From Spirochaetota bacterium (GTDB taxonomy: Bacteria > Spirochaetota > Spirochaetia > Treponematales > Treponemataceae), in the NCBI GenBank assembly GCA_023443865.1, contig JAEZST010000010.1:1-64000 (forward strand): a stretch of DNA of 64,000 bases, in the 5' to 3' direction. Numbering within the stretch: position 1 is the stretch's first letter; the number at the start of each line of letters is the position of its first letter. The notes under the pieces are model-generated. The model saw nothing but the letters and a program-made list of their open reading frames with translations, ran no database searches and was not told the origin of the DNA. This document shows positions 57,893-64,000 of this stretch, piece after piece. A program made the position numbers and the translations under genes.

Positions 57893-58543
57893 ATGAAGAT
57901 GCTGAACGACGCCGAAATCCGCGAGGTCATGGCGATTCTCGCCCGCTCGAACCCCGAGCCGAAAACCGAGTTGGTGAGCGTGAACGCGTACACGCTCCTG
58001 GTGGCGGTCATGCTTTCCGCCCAGATGACCGACAAGGGCGTGAATAAGGCCACCGCGGCCCTTTTCGCCGTGGCGGACAGTCCCGAAAAAATGCTCGCCC
58101 TCGGCCTCGAACGGCTCGGCGAATACGTAAAAAGCGTGAATTATTGGCCCACCAAGGCGCGCCATATCATCGAGACGAGCCAGGCCCTGGTAGACCGGTT
58201 CGGCGGCGCGGTGCCCGATACGCGGGAAGCGCTGGAAAGCCTTCCCGGCGTAGGCCGGAAAACCGCCAACGTGATGCTGAACGCCGCCTTCGGAAAGCCG
58301 ACCATGCCCGTGGATACCCACCTCTTGCGCGTGGCGCCGCGGCTGGGCCTTTCTGCCGAAACCACGCCCCGGGGCGTGGAAGACGATCTCATGGCGAAAA
58401 TACCCGCCGAATTCCTCCTCCATGCCCACCACTGGCTCCTCCTGCACGGACGCTACGTGTGCGTGGCCCGGAAGCCCAAATGCGCCGAATGCCCGGTGGA
58501 AAGCCTGTGCCCGAAAAACGGGGTGGAGCCGCCCGCGGCGTAG
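57893..58543 (+). CDS. nth: Endonuclease III
   Basis: The 216-residue DNA glycosylase/AP lyase removes oxidised pyrimidines. The helix-hairpin-helix LPGVGRKTANV includes the catalytic Lys, the catalytic Asp is in VDTHLLRVA and the C-terminal cysteine loop C-x6-C-x2-C-x5-C (residues in CVARKPKCAECPVESLC) holds a 4Fe-4S cluster. Length is standard. The gene is divergent from the ABC-F gene and has its own promoter. Confidence 0.96.
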   Translation: MKMLNDAEIREVMAILARSNPEPKTELVSVNAYTLLVAVMLSAQMTDKGVNKATAALFAVADSPEKMLALGLERLGEYVKSVNYWPTKARHIIETSQALVDRFGGAVPDTREALESLPGVGRKTANVMLNAAFGKPTMPVDTHLLRVAPRLGLSAETTPRGVEDDLMAKIPAEFLLHAHHWLLLHGRYVCVARKPKCAECPVESLCPKNGVEPPAA

Positions 58544-58592
58544 CCCTCCCGCGGCGGGACCCGTTTCCCGGTTTCACGGGCGGGGCGCCGGC

Positions 58593-58621
58593 TTGTTTCC
58601 GCCCGTTTCGGGTGGTATGGT
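58593..58621 (+). promoter_or_regulatory. Promoter of a leaderless natA-like mRNA
   Basis: TTGTTT (58593-58598), 17 bp, TATGGT (58616-58621), seven bases, then ATG at 58629. Confidence 0.6.
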
Positions 58622-58628
58622 TCTAGGC

Positions 58629-59540
58629 ATGCTGAAAATAGAAAACGTGACAAAACGGTACGGCGACTTCGTCGCCGTGGATTCCCTCTACTTCGAGGCC
58701 AAGCCCGGCGAGATTTACGGGCTGATCGGGCCGAACGGCGCGGGAAAGTCGACCACGATCCGCATGATCATGAATATTCTGGCGCCCGACGCGGGAACCG
58801 TGCTCCTTGACGGAAGGCCCTTCGCCGAGAAGGACCGAAACCGGGTGGGGTATTTGCCCGAGGAACGGGGCCTCTATCGCAAACAGAAGCTTTCCGACGT
58901 GCTTTTATACCTCGCGGCCCTAAAGGGCTGTCCCGCCCGGGTCGCCCGCCCCCGGCTGAACGATTGGCTCGAGCGGTTCGAGCTTTCCGAATGGAAGGAC
59001 AAGCGCCTCGATTCCCTCTCGAAGGGCATGTCCCAGAAGGTTCAATTCATCGGTTCCGTCCTGCACGATCCCGAGGTTGTCTTTCTGGACGAGCCCTTTT
59101 CGGGCCTCGATCCCGTCTCGGCCGACGAACTGCTCGGCTATATCCGGGAATTCCGCGAGCGGGGCAAGCTCGTGCTCTTTTCCACCCACGTAATGGAGCA
59201 GGCCGAGCGCGCCTGCGACCGGATCGTCATGCTCAGCCACGGCAAGAAAATCCTGGACGGGTCCCTGAAAGAGATAAAGCGGAACGCCGGGGGCGACGCG
59301 CTTTTCGTGAGCCTTGACGCGGGCGGCGATCCCGTCCCGGCGGACTTCCTCGCCGGCGTCGCCGGCGTCGCCTCCGTCGCGCCTGACGGAGACGGGTTTA
59401 TCCTCTCGCTCGAGCCAGGCGCGGACCGCGACGCGATCCTTTCCGCGCTTGCCAAGCGGGGCGGAATCCGGACCTTTACGGTACGCGAGCCCTCGCTCCA
59501 TTCCATTTTCGTGTCCGTCGCGAAAGGAGAAGACCGATGA
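58629..59540 (+). CDS. ABC exporter ATPase, NatA-like
   Basis: The 303-residue ATPase has Walker A GPNGAGKST, signature LSKGMSQKVQFI, Walker B VVFLDEPFSGLD and H-loop FSTHVMEQA. The C-terminal extension (about 225-303) is usual in NatA-type exporters. With the adjacent permease it would form a Na+ or drug exporter. I chose the ATG at 58629; an in-frame upstream extension runs through the end of nth. The promoter lies seven bases upstream, without a ribosome site. Confidence 0.92.
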   Translation: MLKIENVTKRYGDFVAVDSLYFEAKPGEIYGLIGPNGAGKSTTIRMIMNILAPDAGTVLLDGRPFAEKDRNRVGYLPEERGLYRKQKLSDVLLYLAALKGCPARVARPRLNDWLERFELSEWKDKRLDSLSKGMSQKVQFIGSVLHDPEVVFLDEPFSGLDPVSADELLGYIREFRERGKLVLFSTHVMEQAERACDRIVMLSHGKKILDGSLKEIKRNAGGDALFVSLDAGGDPVPADFLAGVAGVASVAPDGDGFILSLEPGADRDAILSALAKRGGIRTFTVREPSLHSIFVSVAKGEDR

Positions 59541-60826
59541 ACTCAGGCAAATTGGCGGTGGTATTCCGCTACGAATTTCTGAAGATGGCGAAAACGAAGA
59601 CCTTCCTCGTGACGACCCTGCTCGGCCCCTTTCTCATCGTGGCCGTCGCCGTGCTTCCCTCGATTATCGCGATGAAAACCATGGACCGCTCCCATGACGT
59701 GCTGCAGATCGGCCTCCTGTCCCGTGGCGAGGCCGAAGCGCGGGTTATGGCCGATATACTCGCCCCCGCGATAACCGCCAAGGGCTGGAACTACCGCGTT
59801 TCGGCGGACGAGGCGGCCTTGCGCGCGGATACGCTCTCGGGCGACTTGGACGGGTATTTGAAGCTGCCCGAGGGATTCCCGTCGGACGCCGCCTTCTCGA
59901 ACCCGGAAGGGGAACGGCCGTTCGGCTGGTTTTCCAAGAACGGCGCCGACCTCTTCGTGTTCGACGCGGTCAAGGGCCTCGTTTCCTCCGCCGTGGTCTC
60001 GGAGCGCCTGGCGGGCGCGGGGGTGGAGGAATCCTGGGCCCGCTCCCTCCTGGCGCCGGTCGACCTTCCGGTATACCGCCTAAACGAGGGCTCCGCGGAC
60101 GGGGGCGCGGCCGAAAACACGGAAGACGCCTTTTTAACGACGCTTTTGACCGGCGTGTTTTTTTGCATGATCATTTACATGACCGTACTTCTGTACGGAC
60201 AGCAGACGGGGCGCTCGGTGGTCGCCGAGAAATCCTCAAAGATCGTGGACATACTCCTTTCCTCCGCCCGCGCCGAGGATATCCTCTTCGGGAAGATCCT
60301 CGGTATAGGGCTCGCGGGCCTCGTGCAGTACGCGGCTTGGGGTTGTATCTCCGCCGCGGCGCTTGCCCTCCTCGGGCCGGTCTTTGGCGTAACCCTGCCC
60401 GTTACGGTAGGGATCGGTTCCTTCGCCTGGCTCGCGGCCTTTTTCGTGGCGGGGTATCTCCTCTTCGCCTCGTTCTACGCCTCCTTCGGCGCCGCCTCGG
60501 AAGACGACCAGCACATGGCGCAGCTCTCCATGCCCGTTATTTTCGTGCTCGTCATTCCCATGGTCATGATGCAGGCCTTTATCCAGCGGCCCGATTCGCC
60601 CGTAGCCGTCGTTCTTTCGTACGTGCCGTTCACCTCGCCGATGGTGATGATGATCAGGCTATCCGTGGGGGCGGCAAGCGTCGCGGAGGGGCTCGCGTCG
60701 CTCGCCGTCCTCGCGGCGTCCGTTATCGGCAGCGGTTTTCTCGCCGCGAAGATATTCCGGACCGGCCTTTTAATGTCGGGGAAAAACTTCAATTTCAAGG
60801 ATATCGCCGGTTGGCTCCGCGCGTGA
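59537..60826 (+). CDS. ABC exporter permease, NatB-like
   Basis: The 429-residue permease has one N-terminal membrane segment (residues 25-45), a large extracytoplasmic domain (about 50-195) and five or six C-terminal segments. The NatB/ABC-2 motif VVAEKSSKIVDILLSSARAEDILFGKILGIG is clear around residues 230-260. It overlaps the ATPase by ATGA and is cotranscribed with it. Na+ efflux is the usual assignment but is not proven. Confidence 0.92.
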   Translation: MNSGKLAVVFRYEFLKMAKTKTFLVTTLLGPFLIVAVAVLPSIIAMKTMDRSHDVLQIGLLSRGEAEARVMADILAPAITAKGWNYRVSADEAALRADTLSGDLDGYLKLPEGFPSDAAFSNPEGERPFGWFSKNGADLFVFDAVKGLVSSAVVSERLAGAGVEESWARSLLAPVDLPVYRLNEGSADGGAAENTEDAFLTTLLTGVFFCMIIYMTVLLYGQQTGRSVVAEKSSKIVDILLSSARAEDILFGKILGIGLAGLVQYAAWGCISAAALALLGPVFGVTLPVTVGIGSFAWLAAFFVAGYLLFASFYASFGAASEDDQHMAQLSMPVIFVLVIPMVMMQAFIQRPDSPVAVVLSYVPFTSPMVMMIRLSVGAASVAEGLASLAVLAASVIGSGFLAAKIFRTGLLMSGKNFNFKDIAGWLRA

Positions 60827-60862
60827 TTTTTTAGGGGGGCGTCGGCCTGCCGATAAACCGGC

Positions 60863-61966
60863 TTAGCCCCGGCGCTCCACCAAAAAAAGGTATTCGCTAA
60901 CGTGCCGTGCCCGATCGGAGAGGTTTCTGCTTCCCCGAAACGCGTTGTAGCGGGTTTCGAAGGCCTCGACCTTCCCGTGCCGGCCCAGGAGGGCGGTCAT
61001 GGAGTCCCGATCGATAAAGCCCTCCGAGTTGAACGACACCAGGACGAAGGGCGCGTCGAGCGCCTCGATGAGCGATTCGAGCCGGATCGCGGCCTCGGCG
61101 CGGCGGTTATAGGCGGAGCGGTTCCAGTTTTCGGGTATGCCCGACACCCGCGAAACCGCCCCGGGCTCGCGGTATTCCGCCAGCAGGTTCAGCATGAAAT
61201 AATTGGAACCGTAGGGGTGCTGATTGTAGGGCGGGTCCAGGTAGGCCAAGTCCACCGGGGGGAGCGAGGCGGCGGCCTCCGTCGCGTCGGATTGCAGCAC
61301 CAGGGTTTCGCACTCGTGGCGGCTCAGGACCGGAAAGGGCAGGGTAATGTCCCCGGTGATGCGGGAAAGGGCGTCGCGCCCGGAGCCGCCGAATTGGCCA
61401 ATGCCCGTTCGGCGGTTCTTGTGAAAGCCCTTGAAAACGCCCGAGGTGTTCGCGTGGACCGAGGCTTCGGCGAGGAGGGGGGCGAGGAAAAAATCCCGCT
61501 CCCGTTCCTGCAGCCCGCCGATGAGGGCGCGGGCCGTGTCCAGATAGCGGGCGTTTCGCTTGGTGTAGAAAACCCGCTCCCCCGGCTTGATATCGCCGTC
61601 GTCTTCCGGCGCGTAATCCCGCGCGATGAGCCCCTCCCGCAGGGGGCCGTCGGTAAGGCGCCGAACGAGGTCGCGGTGAATCGCCGTGAGCCCGTCCAGG
61701 TCAATTTCGGAGCGGTTCGCGAGGTAGCAGCGGTTGATGGACGCGGCGTAGGTCTCGAGGTCGTTGGCGGCGAGGAAGGAGGCATGCCCCTTGAGATAGC
61801 GGGAAACCGCCCCGGAGCCCGAAAAGGCGTCGAAGGCCGCGATCTTTCTCCCGCCGAGCCGGGCGCGGACCCGTTCCACCGCGCTCCCGATGAACGGAAG
61901 GAGGGCGCGCTTGTTTCCGATATAGGTTATGAGTTGCGTGGTCAAGTACTCCGGGTCTTCCTGCAT
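60863..61966 (-). CDS. Orphan D12-class DNA adenine N6-methyltransferase
   Basis: The 367-residue enzyme has the D12-family order of motifs: YIGNKRALLPFI (substrate/cofactor region), FDAFSGSGAVSRYLK (motif I) and DLAYLDPPYNQHPYGSNYF (motif IV, DPPY). It transfers a methyl group to adenine. No restriction endonuclease is adjacent, so it is an orphan in this window. The start is uncertain: ATG 61966 is 10 nt after TATAAT, while the longer frame to 62029 has no ribosome site. Confidence 0.88.
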   Translation of the reverse strand: MQEDPEYLTTQLITYIGNKRALLPFIGSAVERVRARLGGRKIAAFDAFSGSGAVSRYLKGHASFLAANDLETYAASINRCYLANRSEIDLDGLTAIHRDLVRRLTDGPLREGLIARDYAPEDDGDIKPGERVFYTKRNARYLDTARALIGGLQERERDFFLAPLLAEASVHANTSGVFKGFHKNRRTGIGQFGGSGRDALSRITGDITLPFPVLSRHECETLVLQSDATEAAASLPPVDLAYLDPPYNQHPYGSNYFMLNLLAEYREPGAVSRVSGIPENWNRSAYNRRAEAAIRLESLIEALDAPFVLVSFNSEGFIDRDSMTALLGRHGKVEAFETRYNAFRGSRNLSDRARHVSEYLFLVERRG

Positions 61967-62045
61967 GACAGGGGCGATTATACCCGATACTCCGCCTCCT
62001 TGCCATGGAATGCGCGCGCTGCGTCGCATACCCCCGGTGAGTATC

Positions 62046-62097
62046 TTGACCTCGGCCGCTCTCTGGCGTATGCTTAAGATGTAAGATGGGACTTACA
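62046..62097 (+). promoter_or_regulatory. Promoter and inverted repeat before the Cys-rich protein
   Basis: TTGACC (62046-62051), 17 bp, TATGCT (62069-62074). The inverted repeat tgtaag-N6-cttaca (62080-62097) lies at the expected start near 62081, as an operator would. Confidence 0.6.
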
Positions 62098-62110
62098 ATT
62101 GGAGGCGTTT

Positions 62111-62284
62111 ATGGCTACGGTACTTACCGGTCTTGCCGTTTTTCTCGCGGCGGGCCTCGTGATAGTTCGGCGATACAAGAAGGGTAAAGAGTCCTCGGCA
62201 TCGGGCTGCGGCGGAAGCTGCGGCGGCTGTTCCGGCTGCGCGGGATTTACGGCGCGGGAAGACGGATCCTCGGGGCTTCCGTAA
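62111..62284 (+). CDS. FeoB-associated Cys-rich membrane protein
   Basis: The 57-residue protein has one membrane segment (residues 3-20), a basic stretch RRYKKGK and a C-terminal CGGSCGGCSGCAG motif with four cysteines. Such proteins usually accompany the ferrous iron importer FeoB, which is not present here. GGAGG at 62101-62105 fixes the ATG at 62111. The promoter carries an inverted repeat, so metal- or redox-controlled expression is plausible. Confidence 0.8.
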   Translation: MATVLTGLAVFLAAGLVIVRRYKKGKESSASGCGGSCGGCSGCAGFTAREDGSSGLP

Positions 62285-62369
62285 CGGTTTCTTTTCGTAG
62301 TAACATCCCCAGGCGGTGAAAATGCGCTCGCTCATCCGCCTATACTTACTATGCCCCCTGGAGGATCCC

Positions 62370-62684
62370 ATGAAACAGTTCGAGAACGTGACCGTCGTCA
62401 AAAAAGCCAACGTGTATTTTGACGGAAAGGTAACCAGCCGCACCGTGCTTTTTGCCGACGGAACGAGGAAGACCCTGGGAATCATGATGCCCGGCGAGTA
62501 CGAATTCGGCACGGGCGACAAGGAAATCATGGAAGTGCTCGGCGGGTCGATGGACGTAATGCTTGCCGGCGAGACCGCCTACAAGACGTACGGCGAGGGC
62601 TTCTCCTACGAAGTGCCCGCCAATTCAAAGTTCAGGCTCATTGTCCGCGAGGTCGCGGACTATTGCTGCTCCTACGTAAAGTAA
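62370..62684 (+). CDS. ppnP: Pyrimidine/purine nucleoside phosphorylase
   Basis: The 104-residue cupin-fold protein matches the DUF1255/PpnP family: FENVTVVKKANVYFDGKVTSRTV, LGIMMPGEYEFGTG and EGFSYEVPANSKFRL. It phosphorolyses diverse nucleosides to bases and ribose 1-phosphate. The ATG follows GGAGG by 5 nt, and TATACT at 62340-62345 is a -10 candidate. It is followed after 10 bp by the YgjV-type gene. Confidence 0.92.
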   Translation: MKQFENVTVVKKANVYFDGKVTSRTVLFADGTRKTLGIMMPGEYEFGTGDKEIMEVLGGSMDVMLAGETAYKTYGEGFSYEVPANSKFRLIVREVADYCCSYVK

Positions 62685-62694
62685 GGGAGGTTCC

Positions 62695-63327
62695 ATGAAT
62701 CCCGCCCTCGTCGAGACCCTCGGTTACGTCGCGTCCTTCATCATCCTCGTATCGCTGACGATGAAGTCCATCGTGCGCCTCCGCTGGATCAACGCGGCGG
62801 GATCCCTTCTTTTCGTGGTCTTCGCGGTCCTGACCCGTTCGGTCCCCACGGTGGTGATGAACGTCGGCATCATCGCCATAGACCTCTTTTACGCGTTTCG
62901 CATGGCGCGCATCGGCTCGGAATACCGCATGGTCCACGCGGAGCGGAACGGCGCCTTCCTGTCTTTCTTTTACGAGCGGCACCGGGCGGAGATAGACGCC
63001 ATATTCGGCGAGGACGCGTTCGCCAAGGCGACCAATTTCGCCTGGTTCGTGGTGGACGACGAGATCGCGGGTCTCTTCGCCTGGCGCGACGCCACTCCCT
63101 CGGAATGCCGGATACTCATCGACTACGTGACCGCCCGCTACCGCGACACGCGCGTGGGCCGCTATTTCTTCGAGGACAACCTGCCCCTGTTCCGCGAAAA
63201 GGGCTACGTTTCGTTCCGCTACCTTAACGTGGGCGAGGGGCACTGGAAGTACCTCAGGAAGATCGGCTTCACCGAGGATTCCCCGGGCTGTTTCAGCAAG
63301 ATAATCGGCGACGAAAGCCGCCCTTAA
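62695..63327 (+). CDS. YgjV-type membrane domain fused to a GNAT-like domain
   Basis: The 210-residue protein starts with three membrane segments of the YgjV type (residues 5-75; GYVASFIILVSLTMKS, AAGSLLFVVFAVL, VVMNVGIIAIDLFYAF). From about residue 80 the sequence looks like an N-acetyltransferase-type domain (YVTARYRDTRVGRYFFED, LRKIGFTEDSPGCFSK). The function of either part is unknown here. AGGGAGG precedes the ATG. Its end overlaps the convergent arginase by 3 bp. Confidence 0.75.
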   Translation: MNPALVETLGYVASFIILVSLTMKSIVRLRWINAAGSLLFVVFAVLTRSVPTVVMNVGIIAIDLFYAFRMARIGSEYRMVHAERNGAFLSFFYERHRAEIDAIFGEDAFAKATNFAWFVVDDEIAGLFAWRDATPSECRILIDYVTARYRDTRVGRYFFEDNLPLFREKGYVSFRYLNVGEGHWKYLRKIGFTEDSPGCFSKIIGDESRP

Positions 63328-64000
63328 TACACCGTTTCCCCGAGAAGGCGCCCGATAAGGTCCACCGCCATGCGCGCCGTGGCGTTTTGCACGTCGCGCA
63401 CCGGGTTTACCTCTACCATGTCGGCGGAGTGCACCAAGCCGGTGCGCGCCATGGATTCCATGATAAAGAGGGCTTCCCTGCTCGTAATGCCCCCCGGCAC
63501 CTCAATGCCCACGCCCGGGGCGAACCGGGGATCGATCACGTCTACGTCAAAGCTCACGTGCACGCAGTCCACCCGTTCCCGGAAAAAGGCCTCTATGGCG
63601 TCCATGCAGCCGGCGATTCCGTGCCGCTCGATATCGCTCATGGTGAATACCCGCACGCCCGAATCCTTCATGAGCTTCCGTTCCTTCGGGTCCAGGTCGC
63701 GCACCCCGATATAGCACACGTTCGACGGGTCAACCTTGCGGGCCTTGCTGTAAAAGCCGGTAAGCTCGGGAATGCCGAGGCCGCACGAGGCGGCGAGGAT
63801 CATGCCGTGGATGTTTCCCGACGGGGTCGTTTCGGTGGTGTTGAAGTCGCCGTGGGCGTCTACCCACAAAACGCCGAGCTTGCGGTCGCCCGAGGAGTGG
63901 GCCGCCGATACCCCCGCGAGGGAGCCCAGGGCGATGGAATGGTCCCCCCCGAGAATGAGGGGAAAATCGCCCGCCCTGATTACTTGCTCCACGTGGGTGG
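63324..64000 (-). CDS. rocF: Arginase/agmatinase-family enzyme, truncated by the window edge
   Basis: The C-terminal 225 residues are present and the N-terminus lies beyond the window. The manganese-binding motifs are LILGGDHSIALGS, VDAHGDFNTTETTPSGNIHGM and SFDVDVIDP, followed by GGITSREALFIME and the conserved C-terminal EVNPVRD. The pattern TPSGNIHGM fits arginase, which hydrolyses arginine to ornithine and urea, better than agmatinase. It needs two Mn2+ ions, in line with the other metal-related genes here. Confidence 0.92.
   Translation of the reverse strand, partial: THVEQVIRAGDFPLILGGDHSIALGSLAGVSAAHSSGDRKLGVLWVDAHGDFNTTETTPSGNIHGMILAASCGLGIPELTGFYSKARKVDPSNVCYIGVRDLDPKERKLMKDSGVRVFTMSDIERHGIAGCMDAIEAFFRERVDCVHVSFDVDVIDPRFAPGVGIEVPGGITSREALFIMESMARTGLVHSADMVEVNPVRDVQNATARMAVDLIGRLLGETVY

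Noticed and set aside
1..64000. CRISPR arrays, insertion sequences, prophage, rRNA and tRNA genes
   Set aside because: No regularly spaced repeats, transposase or phage motifs, or structural RNA signatures were found by reading; a covariance-model search would be needed to exclude tRNAs fully.

Overview
The window is a GC-rich bacterial chromosome segment with about 60 densely packed protein genes, many joined by ATGA-type overlaps. I see no rRNA or tRNA gene, CRISPR array or complete insertion sequence. The gene set points to a free-living fermentative bacterium that uses plant sugars: L-arabinose catabolism, a GH51 arabinofuranosidase, a ChvE-type sugar ABC importer, galactose enzymes, a GH13 glucosidase, polyferredoxins and c-di-GMP enzymes. 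A spirochaete-like organism is my best guess from overall gene style, but no marker gene in the window proves it.

Layout: 1-540 has no convincing gene, is visibly less GC-rich and ends in a strong terminator. 587-2200 holds an ArsB/NhaD-type membrane transporter behind what reads as a yybP-ykoY (Mn2+) riboswitch with its own terminator. 2227-7529 holds an M16 metalloprotease, a membrane-anchored phosphoesterase and a ferredoxin-like protein. 7696-16973 is the arabinose region: AraM-type glycerol-1-phosphate dehydrogenase, GH51 arabinofuranosidase with an ArsR-type sensor-regulator, then LacI regulator-araB-araA-araD. 17139-22882 contains small conserved proteins and a module of polyferredoxin, membrane-anchored protein, response regulator and histidine kinase, divergent from a ferritin-like DUF2202 lipoprotein. 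23057-27127 is the sugar importer chvE-gguA-gguB with a promoter, operators and an internal attenuator.

27227-30834 holds a Crp/Fnr regulator, an EAL protein and a GGDEF protein with a possible ferritin-like sensor. 30892-35774 has a COG2509-type flavoprotein and a second LacI regulator coupled to a fused GalT-GalK enzyme. 35808-41039 holds AraC, MFS, free-methionine-sulfoxide reductase, aldo/keto reductase, and a lipoprotein with an outer-membrane-like protein. 41061-43956 is an operon of solute-binding protein, histidine kinase and response regulator. 44402-47624 is the PLP synthase operon pdxR-pdxS-pdxT. 47739-53492 has an ankyrin protein and a glucoside locus (GH13, FMN enzyme, LacI, beta-phosphoglucomutase). 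The remainder holds LiaF-like, phosphoesterase, ABC-F, endonuclease III, a NatAB-type ABC exporter, an orphan adenine methyltransferase, small proteins and a truncated arginase.

Four themes connect the genes. First, three LacI-family regulators sit beside sugar genes, and palindromes with GTACGTAC, CGTTAACG or AAACCGGTTT cores overlap the matching promoters; one 18-bp palindrome lies inside araB. Second, about ten genes have a recognisable -10 box only 6-9 nt before an ATG that has no Shine-Dalgarno sequence, so they are probably read as leaderless mRNAs. Third, metal and redox sensing recurs (Mn2+ riboswitch, polyferredoxin/two-component/DUF2202 module, ferritin-like GGDEF protein). Fourth, intrinsic terminators are clear at several operon ends.
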